Source: Saccharothrix sp. NRRL B-16314 (GTDB lineage Bacteria; Actinomycetota; Actinomycetes; Mycobacteriales; Pseudonocardiaceae). Taken from it: 64,000 bases of DNA. The stretch is from the NCBI RefSeq assembly GCF_000716595.1, contig NZ_JNXC01000015.1, positions 1 to 64,000 of the forward strand. Direction: 5' to 3'. This document shows positions 53,360 to 62,350 of the stretch, piece after piece. The notes under the pieces were generated by a model. The model did no database searches and was not told the DNA's origin. It saw only the letters and a list, made by a program, of their open reading frames with translations. Both the position numbers and the translations under genes were made by a program. Positions within the stretch are counted from its first letter, which is position 1; every line of letters begins with the position of its first letter.

Positions 53360-54787
53360 CTACAGCTCCAGACCGGTGAGCACCAGGACCCGCTGCTCGG
53401 TCAGGTCCTCCATCGCCGAACGGACCCCCTCGCGGCCGGTGCCCGACTCCTTGACGCCGCCGTACGGCATCTGGTCGGCGCGGAAGCTCGGCACGTCACC
53501 CACGACCACCCCGCCCACCGCCAGCCGCTTGGCCGCGCGGAACGCCAACCGGACGTCGTGCGTGAAGACACCGGCCTGCAACCCGAACCTGGACGCGTTC
53601 ACCCGGTCGAACGCCTCGTCCGCCGAAGCGACCGACTCCAGCACCACGACCGGGCCGAACACCTCCTCGTCCACCACCCGGCACCCCGCCGGCACGTCGG
53701 CCAGCACGGTCGGCTCGTACGCCGCACCCGTCCGCCGGCCCCCGGTCAGCACCCGCGCGCCCGCCGCCACGGCCTCGTCCACCCAGGTCTCCACGCGACG
53801 CGCGGCGGCCTCGTCGATCAGCGGGCCGACGTCGGTGGTGGGGTCGGTCGGATCGCCCGTGCCGAGCTTGCGCACGTGCCCCACCACGGCTTCCGCCAAC
53901 GCCGCGTACACGTCCTCGTGGGCGTACACGCGTTGCACCGAGATGCACGACTGCCCGCCCTGGTACATCGAGAACGTCGCGATCCGCTGCGCGGCCCGGT
54001 CCAGGTCCGTCCAATCCGGACAGACGACGGCCGCCGCGTTGCCACCCAGCTCCAGCACGACGTGCTTGCGCGGCACCCGGTCCAGGATCGAGTAGCCCAC
54101 CGGGCCCGAACCGGTGAACGACACGACCGGCAGCCGCGGGTCCTCGGCCAGCGCGCCCGCCACGGCGTTCGGCACCGGCAGCACCGACCACGCGCCGGCG
54201 GGCAGGTCGGTCTCCGCCAGCAGCTCGCCCAGCAGCAGCGCGACCAGCGGCGTGGCCGGCGCGGGCTTGACCACGATCGGCGCGCCGACCGCCAACGCGG
54301 GCGCGACCTTGTGCGCCACCAGGTTCAGCGGGAAGTTGAACGGCGCGATGCCGAGCACCGGCCCGCGCGGCGCCCGCCGCACCAGCGCCAGCCTGCCGTC
54401 CGCCGCCGGGTCGGTGTCCAGCCGCTGGAGCTCACCGGAGAACCGGCGCGCCTCCTCGGCCGCCCACCGGAACGTCGACACCGCCCGGGTCACCTCGATC
54501 CGCGACCACTTCACCGGTTTGCCGGACTCGGCCGTGATCAGCGCGGCCACCTCGTCGGCGCGCTCGGCCAGCCGGCGCGACACGTGGTCCAGCGCCGCCG
54601 CCCGGGCGTGGGCGGGCAGCGCGGCGAAGTCCTCGGCCACGGCGTGCGCGGCGGCGACGGCCCGTTCCACGTCCTCGGCGGTGGCGTTCGACGTGACGCC
54701 GGCCGGCGCGCCGTCGTGCGGGGTGCGGATCTCGACCAGGTCGTCGCTCGTCGCGGGCTGTCCCGCGACCCAGTACGGCGTTGTCAC
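53360..54787 (-). CDS. Aldehyde dehydrogenase family protein
   Basis: A 475-residue NAD(P)-dependent aldehyde dehydrogenase. The catalytic Cys281 (G-Q-S-C) and Glu246 (V-L-E-L-G-G) are present, with Asn151 in the P-F-N-F-P segment and the S-F-T-G-S cofactor loop near 223. The GTG start has an AAGGAG site. It is divergent from a PucR-type regulator. PucR-type (GabR-like) regulators next to aldehyde dehydrogenases often control GABA or purine breakdown, so a succinate-semialdehyde-type role is possible; the sequence alone does not settle the substrate. Confidence 0.9.
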   Translation of the reverse strand: MTTPYWVAGQPATSDDLVEIRTPHDGAPAGVTSNATAEDVERAVAAAHAVAEDFAALPAHARAAALDHVSRRLAERADEVAALITAESGKPVKWSRIEVTRAVSTFRWAAEEARRFSGELQRLDTDPAADGRLALVRRAPRGPVLGIAPFNFPLNLVAHKVAPALAVGAPIVVKPAPATPLVALLLGELLAETDLPAGAWSVLPVPNAVAGALAEDPRLPVVSFTGSGPVGYSILDRVPRKHVVLELGGNAAAVVCPDWTDLDRAAQRIATFSMYQGGQSCISVQRVYAHEDVYAALAEAVVGHVRKLGTGDPTDPTTDVGPLIDEAAARRVETWVDEAVAAGARVLTGGRRTGAAYEPTVLADVPAGCRVVDEEVFGPVVVLESVASADEAFDRVNASRFGLQAGVFTHDVRLAFRAAKRLAVGGVVVGDVPSFRADQMPYGGVKESGTGREGVRSAMEDLTEQRVLVLTGLEL

Positions 54788-54904
54788 TGAATGGCTCCTT
54801 CGAGTACGTCCAACCCGGGCACGTGATCCAGCATCGACCTCGCGGTGGGGTGGCGACAGTATTCAATCTGGCGACTCGGTCGAGCGGTGTTGTACACAGT
54901 GTCC

Positions 54905-56176
54905 ATGGCGTTGACGGTCGGGGCGTTGGCCCGGGAAGTCGGTCTGACCGTGCACGTGGACGCCGGGCTGGACCGGGACGTGGCGTGGGTGCACAGCACG
55001 GAGTTGGCCGACCCGACGCCGTTCCTGGAAGGCGGCGAGCTGCTGCTGACCACGGGGATCGCGCTCGGTCCGCCCGACGGGTACGTGCGGCGGCTGGTCG
55101 CGGCGGGGGTGGTCGGGCTCGGGTTCGGCACGGGGCTGAGCCACGAACGCGTGCCCGACGGGTTGACCCGGGCGGCCCGGGAGGCCGGGCTGGCGTTGCT
55201 GGAGGTGCCCAAGGCCACGCCGTTCATCGCGATCACCAAGGCGGTGTCGCGGGCTGTCGCGGCCGACGAGTACGCGGCACTGGCGAGCACCAGCGAGGCA
55301 CAGCGCGCGCTGACCCGTGCGGCGGTCGGCGAGGGGCCGTTGGGAGTCGTGCGGCGGCTGGCACGGCTCATCGACGGCGGGGCGGCGTTGTTGGACCCGC
55401 ACGGCTCGCCGGTGCACGTCGTCGGCTCGCTGCCCGACCTCGCCGACCACGTGCGGCGGCTCGCGGCCTCGGGCGGACCGGCGGGCGCGGCGTGGCAGGA
55501 GGGGGAGCGGCAGGTCGCGATGCAGGTGCTCGGCCGGCTCGGGTACCTGGCCGTCGCGGCGGACCGGGCGCTGGACGCGGGCGTGGTCAACGTCGCCGCG
55601 TCGCTGCTCACGGTGGCCTTGGCGCGGTCGGACGAGGTCGAACGGGTGTGGCGGGACCTGCGCGAGGCGCGGTTCCGGCTGCTGCTGGCCGGCGCTCCGG
55701 TGGACGGCGTGCCGGAGGGGGAGTTCCGGGTGTTCGTGCTGCGCGGCGGGGCTGAACCGCCGCCGGGGTTCTGGGCCGAGGTGGACGGGCGGGTCGTCGT
55801 GCTGGCCCGCGAGGTCGACGTGCCCGCCGCCGCGTCGAGCCCGGTGGACGTGCGGAGCGTCGCGCGCGGGTACCGGGAGGCGTTGCGGGCGTTCGAGGAA
55901 GGCGTGGCGACGTTCGAGGAGGTCGCCGGCGCCGGTCTGCTCGCGCCGGACGCCGCCGAGTTCGCCGCCGTGCTGCTGGCGCCGTTGGACGACGTGCTGC
56001 GCGAGACGGTGCGGGTGTGGCTGTCGTGCCACGGGCAGGCCGATCCGGCCGCCGCGCGCCTCGGCGTTCACCGGCACACCGTGCGGAACCGGTTGGGACG
56101 AGTGGAGGAACTGCTGGGGCGTTCGTTGGAATCCGCAGGTCTGCGGGCCGAATTGTGGCTGGCCCTGCACGCTTGA
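54905..56176 (+). CDS. PucR family transcriptional regulator
   Basis: A 423-residue regulator. The N-terminal PucR domain (about 4-125) starts with T-V-G-A-L-A-R-E-V-G-L and includes G-G-E-L-L-L-T-T-G-I-A-L. The C-terminus has a PucR-type helix-turn-helix (about 375-420), with A-R-L-G-V-H-R-H-T-V-R-N-R-L. The ATG at 54905 has no ribosome site and may be leaderless; upstream in-frame starts exist but add non-conserved residues. It is divergent from the aldehyde dehydrogenase, which it probably controls. Confidence 0.87.
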   Translation: MALTVGALAREVGLTVHVDAGLDRDVAWVHSTELADPTPFLEGGELLLTTGIALGPPDGYVRRLVAAGVVGLGFGTGLSHERVPDGLTRAAREAGLALLEVPKATPFIAITKAVSRAVAADEYAALASTSEAQRALTRAAVGEGPLGVVRRLARLIDGGAALLDPHGSPVHVVGSLPDLADHVRRLAASGGPAGAAWQEGERQVAMQVLGRLGYLAVAADRALDAGVVNVAASLLTVALARSDEVERVWRDLREARFRLLLAGAPVDGVPEGEFRVFVLRGGAEPPPGFWAEVDGRVVVLAREVDVPAAASSPVDVRSVARGYREALRAFEEGVATFEEVAGAGLLAPDAAEFAAVLLAPLDDVLRETVRVWLSCHGQADPAAARLGVHRHTVRNRLGRVEELLGRSLESAGLRAELWLALHA

Positions 56177-56229
56177 CCGATAAGGTGATCAGGCACCGCC
56201 GCCCACGCCCTTATCCCGAGGGGGACTCC

Positions 56230-56715
56230 TTGGCGCGCTTCCGATTACTGGCGCACGCGGCCGGTGTCGTCACCGTCACCGCCGTGCTGCTCGCCGCTGT
56301 GCTGACCAGTCCTGCGAGTGCCTGTGTCTGCTTCCCGGGCAACGAAGCGCTGCGCTACCAGCAGGCGACGCAGGTGTTCTCCGGGAAGGTGGTCAGCGAG
56401 AAGGTCGACGTGCAGGACGGTCACAGCGACCGGTACCGGTACGGAGTGGTCGTCGACACCGAGTACAAGGGCGACGTGCCGCACTTCGTCAACGTCGTGA
56501 CGCTGAAGAACTACTCGTGCAGCCTCAGGATGACGGTGGGCAGCGAATACGTGATCTTCACGCGCCTGGTCTCGTGGGACGGCCTGCTGGAGATCGACCA
56601 GTGCAGCGGCACGCGGTCGGCGGTGTCCGGTCCGCCGGTGACGACGTCGCCGTCTTCACCCGGCATGACGACGACGCCGCCCGCGACGACACCGTGCGCG
56701 ACCGCCACGCCGTGA
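56230..56715 (+). CDS. Secreted TIMP/NTR-like protein
   Basis: A 161-residue exported protein. The signal peptide (about 1-31, ending S-P-A-S-A) is followed by C-V-C-F-P-G, a C-x-C start like that of tissue-inhibitor-of-metalloproteinase (NTR) domains. Further cysteines lie near residues 97 and 123, and the F-S-G-K-V-V-S-E-K strand also fits. The C-terminal 30 residues are Thr/Ser/Pro-rich, with no sortase motif. The TTG at 56230 is chosen for its GAGGGGG site. The similarity is by motif only, and the role is unknown. Confidence 0.65.
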   Translation: MARFRLLAHAAGVVTVTAVLLAAVLTSPASACVCFPGNEALRYQQATQVFSGKVVSEKVDVQDGHSDRYRYGVVVDTEYKGDVPHFVNVVTLKNYSCSLRMTVGSEYVIFTRLVSWDGLLEIDQCSGTRSAVSGPPVTTSPSSPGMTTTPPATTPCATATP

Positions 56716-56767
56716 GGGATGGTTCGTCTGTGCGCCGGGGTTCACTCTGTTGGGTGATCTCCGGCCA

Positions 56768-56935
56768 TCATCCGGTTGGTTCGTCGCCCCCGACGGGTCC
56801 GTGCTCGTACTCTTCGTCCGGGTCGACGCCGTCCTGCGCCGGCCTCACCTCGTCCACCTCGCCGAGGGCGTCCACCTTGGCTGCCGGGTCGTCGATGAAC
56901 TCGTCGATCGTGGGCTCCCGCTCGCGTTCGGTCAT
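56768..56935 (-). CDS. Small acidic protein
   Basis: A 55-residue, strongly acidic protein (D/E-rich, pI low) with no recognisable domain, probably disordered. The ATG at 56935 opens MTEREREPTIDEF. It is similar in character, though not clearly in sequence, to the small acidic frame at 63290. It is convergent with the TIMP-like gene and divergent from the kinase gene. Confidence 0.55.
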   Translation of the reverse strand: MTEREREPTIDEFIDDPAAKVDALGEVDEVRPAQDGVDPDEEYEHGPVGGDEPTG

Positions 56936-57122
56936 GCCGCGGAGGTACCCAGCCGACCGCCCTGCGACACGGGTGCGGGAACCCGAAGAAAAGACAGGTT
57001 TGTGACAGGGGTGCCAGGGGTACGTGGAGCGGAAAGCGTGAACGGGGTGGCTGCCCGCGTGGCACGGGCGGTAGCTTCCGGTCTCCGGGCCGGCTTCGTC
57101 GACACAGCGGAGGTTCAACCGG

Positions 57123-58520
57123 ATGTGGGACGGTGACCTGACCGGCGAGGTGGTCGACGGCAGGTACGAGCTGGGCACCCTGTACGGATCGGGCGGCATG
57201 GCCGAGGTGTACCGCGCGCTCGACACCCGATTGGACCGGACGGTCGCGATCAAGTTCTTCCAGGGCGAGGCCTCCGGCGAGGACCGCATCCGGCTCGACC
57301 GCGAGGCGCAGGTCCTGGGCGCGATGCACTGCCCCGGCCTGGTCGAGGTGTACGGCACCGGCGTGTTCCGCGGTCGGCCCTACTTCGTGATGCAGGCGGT
57401 CGAGGGCGGCACGCTGCGGCGCCGGATGCGCGGTGCGATGGCCCCCGAGATCGTGGCCACGGTCGGTGCGCAGATCGCGGGCGTGCTGGCCCACGTGCAC
57501 GCGCAGGACGTCGTGCACCGGGACGTGAAGCCGTCGAACATCCTGCTCGACACCGAGGGGCGACGCGCCTACCTGGCCGATTTCGGGCTGGCGCTGCAGG
57601 GCCAGGTCACCCGGGTCACCCGATCGGGGGTGCTGGTAGGCACCGCCGGCTACCTCGCGCCGGAGCAGGTGCGCGGCGGGGACGTGCTGCCGGCCGCCGA
57701 CGTCTACGCCTTGGGCCTCGTGCTGCTGGAGTGCCTGACGGGGCGTCCCGAGTACCCGGGCGGTGACACGGAGGCGGCGCTGTCCAGGCTGCACCGCGAG
57801 CCGCGCATCCCGGCGAACCTGCCCGAGCAGTGGACCGCCGTGCTGACCGGGATGACCGCGTCGGACCCGGCCAAGCGGCCGGCCGCGGCGGAGTGCGAGC
57901 GGCTCCTCGAAGAGGCGGCGCGGGCGAGCGTGGGGCTGCCGCCGTTGGTCGAGGTGGACGTGGTCGACCGAGCCGAGGTCGGCGTGGCCGCGGTGGGTGG
58001 GCCGGCGGTCGGCGGCGCAGCGGTGGTGGACGAGCCCAGGAAGGGCAGGAACCGGGCGGTGCTGGTCGGCACCGCGGCGGCTGCCGGCGTCTTGGCCCTG
58101 TTGAGCCTGGTGACGCTCGGGGACGCGTTCGCGCCGGGCTCCGGCGAGCAGGCCGGCCGGACCACCACCGCGCCCGCCCCGGTGGCGGAGCAGGCGGCGG
58201 AGAGCGGCGTGGCCGACCCGAACTCCCCGCCCGCGCTGACGAACGCGCGGGATGGTGCCCGGGTGGAACCGTCGGGGAGCACCGCGGACGACACCGGCGG
58301 CGGCGTCGCCCCCACCAGCGGCACTGGAACCACGACCACGACCACGACCGCGCCGGCGGACGGCGGCGAGGACGACGGGTCCGACCACGCCACCAGCAAG
58401 CCGCGCAAGGAGCCGGTCGACCCGCCGACGAACGTGCCGGTCGTCATCACCCCCGTGCCGGTCACACCGACGCAGGTCGGGCCGCCGGCGAGGGAAGGCG
58501 CGGTGTCCGGGCGAGGCTGA
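57123..58520 (+). CDS. Membrane Ser/Thr protein kinase (Pkn type)
   Basis: A 465-residue eukaryotic-like kinase. The Gly loop G-S-G-G-M-A is at 22-27, catalytic Lys44 (V-A-I-K), HRD at 132-134, DFG at 153-155 and APE at 179-181. A single membrane helix (about 313-332) separates the cytoplasmic kinase from an extracellular tail of about 130 residues that is Thr/Pro/Gly-rich, with a Thr run near 402-410 and no PASTA repeats. A ligand-sensing role is not evident. The hairpin at 58532-58561 ends the unit. Confidence 0.93.
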   Translation: MWDGDLTGEVVDGRYELGTLYGSGGMAEVYRALDTRLDRTVAIKFFQGEASGEDRIRLDREAQVLGAMHCPGLVEVYGTGVFRGRPYFVMQAVEGGTLRRRMRGAMAPEIVATVGAQIAGVLAHVHAQDVVHRDVKPSNILLDTEGRRAYLADFGLALQGQVTRVTRSGVLVGTAGYLAPEQVRGGDVLPAADVYALGLVLLECLTGRPEYPGGDTEAALSRLHREPRIPANLPEQWTAVLTGMTASDPAKRPAAAECERLLEEAARASVGLPPLVEVDVVDRAEVGVAAVGGPAVGGAAVVDEPRKGRNRAVLVGTAAAAGVLALLSLVTLGDAFAPGSGEQAGRTTTAPAPVAEQAAESGVADPNSPPALTNARDGARVEPSGSTADDTGGGVAPTSGTGTTTTTTTAPADGGEDDGSDHATSKPRKEPVDPPTNVPVVITPVPVTPTQVGPPAREGAVSGRG

Positions 58521-58531
58521 CCAGGACGGCA

Positions 58532-58561
58532 ACGGCCCGCACGACTGATCGTGCGGGCCGT
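58532..58561. terminator. Bidirectional terminator hairpin
   Basis: ACGGCCCGCACGA and TCGTGCGGGCCGT form a perfect 13-bp stem with a CTGA loop. It lies between the stops of the convergent kinase and oxidoreductase genes, so it can serve both strands. Confidence 0.8.
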
Positions 58562-58574
58562 GCCGAATCGCGTG

Positions 58575-59531
58575 TCAGCGGAGGGCGGGGAGGAGTTCCG
58601 CCTTGGCGAAGTCCAGGAACTCGGGCTGGTGGTCGCCGCCGATCTGCACCAGGGCGAGATCGGTGAACCCCGCCTCGCGGAACGCGGCCACCGCGTCCAC
58701 CACCGGCCCGGCGTCCGGCCCGCACGGGATCTTCGCGGCCACGTCCTCCGGTCGCACGAACTGCGTCGCACCGGCGAACCCTGCCGTGCCCGGCAGTTCC
58801 GCGTTGACCTTCCAGCCGCCCGCGAACCACCGGAACTGCTCGTGCGCCCGTTCGACCGCCTTGTCCCGGTCCGGGTCCCAGCAGATCGGCAGCTGACCGA
58901 TCTTCCGCGACCGACCGCCCTGGAAGACGTCCCACTCCTGGCTCAGCGCCGGGTCCGGCTCGACGGCCACCATCGCGTCGGCCAACGGCGCGAACGTCCG
59001 CACCGACTGCCCGCCGGACACCGCGACGGCGATCGGCACCCGCTTCTCGGGCAGGTCCCACAGCTTCGCCGAATCGACCCGGAAGTGCTGACCCGAGTAG
59101 TTGACGTACCCGCCGTCGAACAGCTGGGAGATGATCTCCACGGCCTCCCGCAACAGCTCGTGCCGCACGTTCACCGGCGGCCAACCGCGGCCGACCACGT
59201 GCTCGTTCAGGTTCTCCCCGGCGCCGATGCCCAACGTGAACCGGTTGCCGGACAGCAGTTGCACGGTCGCCGCCTTCTGCGCCACGACCGCCGGGTGGTA
59301 GCGCACCGTCGGGCACGTCACGTAGGTCATCAGCTCGACCCTCTCGGTCGCCTGCGTGACGGCGCCGAGCACGCTCCACGCGTACGGGGCGTGACCCTGC
59401 TCGTCCAGCCACGGCGAGTAGTGGTCGCTCATCACCTCGAAGTCGAAACCGGCCTGCTCGGCCCGCGTGGCGTGCTCGACCAACTCGCGTGGGCCGGCCT
59501 GCTCGGTCATCAGGGTGTAGCCGATCCGCAC
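58575..59531 (-). CDS. LLM class F420-dependent oxidoreductase (FGD-like, TIGR03557 type)
   Basis: A 318-residue TIM-barrel oxidoreductase resembling F420-dependent glucose-6-phosphate dehydrogenase relatives. It shows R-I-G-Y-T-L-M-T-E-Q at the start, M-S-D-H-Y-S-P-W, G-I-G-A-G-E-N-L-N-E-H and A-V-S-G-G-Q-S. The GTG at 59531 has a TAGGAGGAAGC site. The gene starts 8 bp after the HAD phosphatase stop, so the two are probably one operon. The pairing hints at sugar-phosphate chemistry, but the substrate is not shown. Confidence 0.87.
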   Translation of the reverse strand: MRIGYTLMTEQAGPRELVEHATRAEQAGFDFEVMSDHYSPWLDEQGHAPYAWSVLGAVTQATERVELMTYVTCPTVRYHPAVVAQKAATVQLLSGNRFTLGIGAGENLNEHVVGRGWPPVNVRHELLREAVEIISQLFDGGYVNYSGQHFRVDSAKLWDLPEKRVPIAVAVSGGQSVRTFAPLADAMVAVEPDPALSQEWDVFQGGRSRKIGQLPICWDPDRDKAVERAHEQFRWFAGGWKVNAELPGTAGFAGATQFVRPEDVAAKIPCGPDAGPVVDAVAAFREAGFTDLALVQIGGDHQPEFLDFAKAELLPALR

Positions 59532-59539
59532 GCTTCCTC

Positions 59540-60187
59540 CTAGGCCATGGGCAGGTCGGTGAGGTCCGCCCGCAACTCGTCGAGTTCCTCGTAGACTGCC
59601 GACGCGCCGGCGTCCCGCAACTCGGCTTCGCCGAAACCACCCGTGCGAAGGCACACCGAGGGCAGACCGGCGCGGCGCGCGGCTTCGCAGTCCCAGACGG
59701 AGTCGCCGACGACCACCGCGCGACCGCTGCGGTCGGCCCGCCGCAGCGCCACCTCGATCAGGTCCGGCGCGGGTTTGCTCTGCTCGACGTCGTCCGCCGA
59801 CGTCGACGGGACGCCGGACGCGTCGAGCAGCTTGACGTAGTGGTCCACGTGGTGGCGCTTGCCCGAGCTGGCCAGCACGACGGCGCAGTTCTGCTCCATG
59901 GCGGCGGCGATCAGGCGGTGCGCGCCCTCCAACGGCCGGATCTCGGCGAGCATCGGCTCGAACGCGGCTTCCCACGCGGTGCGGATGTCGTCGCCGTGCT
60001 CCCGTTCCACGTGGTCGCCCGCGACGGCGGCGACGAGCTTGTCACCGCCCATCCCGATGGAGCGGTGCAGGCGCCAGGTCGGCACGGTGATGTCGAAACG
60101 CCGGAACGCGCGGAACCAGGCCACCGCGTGGTGGTAGTTCGTGTCCACCAGCGTGCCGTCCACGTCGAGGACGAGCGTGTTGGTCAT
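59540..60187 (-). CDS. HAD family hydrolase (phosphatase)
   Basis: A 215-residue haloacid dehalogenase-type phosphatase with a helical cap. Motif I is V-L-D-V-D-G-T-L-V-D at about 6-15, motif II L-A-S-S-G-K near 105-110, motif III a Lys in the Q-S-K-P-A-P-D segment, and motif IV V-V-G-D-S-V-W-D-C. It resembles phosphoglycolate or beta-phosphoglucomutase-like HADs. It is followed closely by the F420-dependent oxidoreductase gene. Confidence 0.88.
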   Translation of the reverse strand: MTNTLVLDVDGTLVDTNYHHAVAWFRAFRRFDITVPTWRLHRSIGMGGDKLVAAVAGDHVEREHGDDIRTAWEAAFEPMLAEIRPLEGAHRLIAAAMEQNCAVVLASSGKRHHVDHYVKLLDASGVPSTSADDVEQSKPAPDLIEVALRRADRSGRAVVVGDSVWDCEAARRAGLPSVCLRTGGFGEAELRDAGASAVYEELDELRADLTDLPMA

Positions 60188-60490
60188 GGGGCCTGGTTAA
60201 CCAGGCCGGACCACCCGCAAACCGGCCGCGGCGAGCGCTCGGCGCGGGGACGCCCGGAGCCGTCCGGTCAGGCGCCGCGAACTTCTCCGCGAACCGTCCG
60301 AACCTTCTGCGAACCCGTCCGCAAACCGCTCGGCGAACCCACTGCGAACCCGTCCGCGAACCCACTGCGAACCCGCCCGTGAACCCTCTGCGGACGATCC
60401 ACCTGGACACCGCGAACTGCGCGTTCCCGGCGGCCCTGCCGACGCGACCGGGCGTGGTCCGGGGTGTCCGGGTGGATCGTCCGGCCGGGC
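60188..60490. other. Gene-free region containing a minisatellite
   Basis: Between the HAD start and the hydrolase stop I see no gene. The only structure is the short tandem repeat listed at 60277-60392. Confidence 0.5.
60277..60392. repeat. Imperfect 11-12 bp tandem repeat (minisatellite)
   Basis: About ten units alternate between GCGAACCCGTCC-like 12-mers and GCGAACCCACT-like 11-mers, all opening with a GCGAAC-type hexamer. The alternation of 11 and 12 makes a higher-order unit of 23 bp that is nearly exact in the middle. The region lies in a gene-free gap, so copy number may vary between strains. Confidence 0.8.
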
Positions 60491-61225
60491 TCACTGGGCC
60501 TGGGAGTCCAGGAACTGCTCGATCAGGCGGACCCACTCGGCGGGTGCCTCGATGGCGGGCGCGTGGCCGCTGTCCAACTCGGCCCACTGTGCCCCGGGGA
60601 TCAGGTCGGCCAGCGCGCGGGTGGTGGACGGGGTGATCAGGCGGTCGTGCTTGGTGCCGATCACGAGGGTGGGGACGGTCAGCGACGGCGCCTCGGCGCG
60701 CAGGTCGGCCCGCTGCACGAGGTCGACCTGCTCGGGGGTGCCGGGAGGCACGGTGAGGGCGATGAGCTCCAGGAAGCCCTCGGCCTGCTCGGACGTCATC
60801 CGCCGGTGGAACGGCTCGCCCAGCACGATCGACATCAGGTAGCGGGCCAACACCGCGGGGTTGCCGTCCAGCAGCCGACCCCACTTCTGCATCCGCGCCC
60901 GGGTCTCGTCGTCGATCCGGGCGAACCCGGCGGTCAGCACCAGCGCCGTCACCCGCTCCGGGTGGCGCTGGGCCGCGCGCATCGCCACCGCGCACCCCAT
61001 CGAGAAGCCGATGATCGCGAACCGCTCCTCGCCGTCGGCGGCGGCGACCAGCCGGTCGGCCAGGTCGTCCAGCTCCAACGGCGCGGTCGCGCGCGGTGTC
61101 GTCCCGGAGCCGGGGAAGTCCACCGCGTGCACTTTGCGCTTGCGCGACAGCTGCGGGATGAGCGGGCTGAAGTTCGCGCGGACGGTGCCACCGGCCCCGT
61201 GGGCGAGCAGAAGTGCGGGAGTCAC
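60491..61225 (-). CDS. Alpha/beta hydrolase
   Basis: A 244-residue alpha/beta hydrolase. L-A-H-G-A-G-G provides the oxyanion strand at about 6-12, the nucleophile elbow is G-F-S-M-G-C (serine), the acid lies in G-T-K-H-D and the histidine in D-S-G-H-A-P. The GTG at 61225 is the natural start (MTPALLLAHGAGG). Members include esterases, lactonases and 3-oxoadipate enol-lactonase-like enzymes; the substrate is unknown. No operon partner is evident. Confidence 0.88.
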   Translation of the reverse strand: MTPALLLAHGAGGTVRANFSPLIPQLSRKRKVHAVDFPGSGTTPRATAPLELDDLADRLVAAADGEERFAIIGFSMGCAVAMRAAQRHPERVTALVLTAGFARIDDETRARMQKWGRLLDGNPAVLARYLMSIVLGEPFHRRMTSEQAEGFLELIALTVPPGTPEQVDLVQRADLRAEAPSLTVPTLVIGTKHDRLITPSTTRALADLIPGAQWAELDSGHAPAIEAPAEWVRLIEQFLDSQAQ

Positions 61226-61379
61226 GCGAGCGATTCTGCCGGGACGGGGAGGTGCGGCGCGGCCGATTCGGCACGAAGGCGGGCCACGAGCACCGAGAAC
61301 GCGCGGTTGAGGGCGGATTGGTGTGCAAGCACACATGGCCGTGGCTTCGGTGCGCCGACGGGGAGCGGGCGGAGCGGGG

Positions 61380-62306
61380 TCAGCCGACGTACACGCGGAT
61401 CGTCGTGCCGTTCTCGCGGGTGTGCACGCGGACCAAGTCGCACAGCAGGTTCACGAGCATGACGCCGTAGCCGCCGCGCGCGTTCGCGCCGGGGTTGCGC
61501 CTGCCCACCATGGGGTTGGGGATTCGGCCCCGGTCGCGCACCTCGCACACCACCACGCCGCCCTCGCGCCACAGGAACAGCGTCCCGGAGCCGCCCGCGT
61601 GCACCACGCTGTTGGTGGTCAGCTCGTTCACCGCGAGCACCAGGTCCTCGACCTGGTCGGCGGACAGCCCCGCCTCGGCGGCGAACCCGGCCACGAGACG
61701 TCGGGTGAGGCCCAGCGCGTCGAGGTCGAACCCGCGGGTGAGCGCGTCCGGCGGCGGCGCGGGCAGCGGCCGGTTGAACTCCTCGGCGATCAGGTACGGC
61801 TCGCGGTAGTTGCGACTTGGCCGGCGGTGCTCGCCCTCGACCACGACCGGGTGCGTCGCCTCCGCGTCGCGCACCACCTCCGGCGTCAGGTTCGCCGTGT
61901 CGTAGGGGCACAGGATCCAGGCCGGGCGGTCCTCGAACGCAGTGTTGATCAGCGCCTCGTGCTGGACGCACGCCGGGTACTCCAGCTCGGTGCGGTCCGG
62001 CCACGTCGGCTCGTCGACGATCCGCACCCGCCCGTTCGCCGCCGCCTCGGCCGCGTGGTTCGTGAACGTGGACAGCACGCCGGGGATGATCCGGCCGGGG
62101 TTGCGCCCGGCGCGTCTCATGTCCAGGAACTCCACGTGGTCGGCCTGCGCGCCCAGCGCGCCGCGCAGCAGGTCGATACCCCGTTGCGGCACCGCGACCA
62201 GCACCGGCTCGCCCGCGGCCAACCCGTCGCGCACGAACGGCACGGTTCCCGCGAGGTACTGCTCGTCGTCGCGGTAGAGGAGTGCCTCGTGCACGAAGTC
62301 GACCAC
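61380..62306 (-). CDS. MEDS domain plus HATPase anti-sigma-type regulator
   Basis: A 308-residue cytoplasmic protein. The N-terminal 150 residues form a MEDS (DcmR-like sensory) domain with H-E-A-L-L-Y-R-D and V-E-F-L-D-M. The C-terminal region is a GHKL ATPase of RsbW type: N-box V-N-E-L-T-T-N-S near 228, G1 box V-R-D-R-G near 259 and G-G-Y-G-V near 285. Such proteins act as anti-sigma factors or switch kinases in stress pathways. The GTG at 62306 is supported by GGAGG 8 bp upstream. Confidence 0.87.
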   Translation of the reverse strand: MVDFVHEALLYRDDEQYLAGTVPFVRDGLAAGEPVLVAVPQRGIDLLRGALGAQADHVEFLDMRRAGRNPGRIIPGVLSTFTNHAAEAAANGRVRIVDEPTWPDRTELEYPACVQHEALINTAFEDRPAWILCPYDTANLTPEVVRDAEATHPVVVEGEHRRPSRNYREPYLIAEEFNRPLPAPPPDALTRGFDLDALGLTRRLVAGFAAEAGLSADQVEDLVLAVNELTTNSVVHAGGSGTLFLWREGGVVVCEVRDRGRIPNPMVGRRNPGANARGGYGVMLVNLLCDLVRVHTRENGTTIRVYVG

Positions 62307-62350
62307 CGGGGGAACCTCCGAACGGTTTGCTGGCGGCGAGGTCTGCTGGT

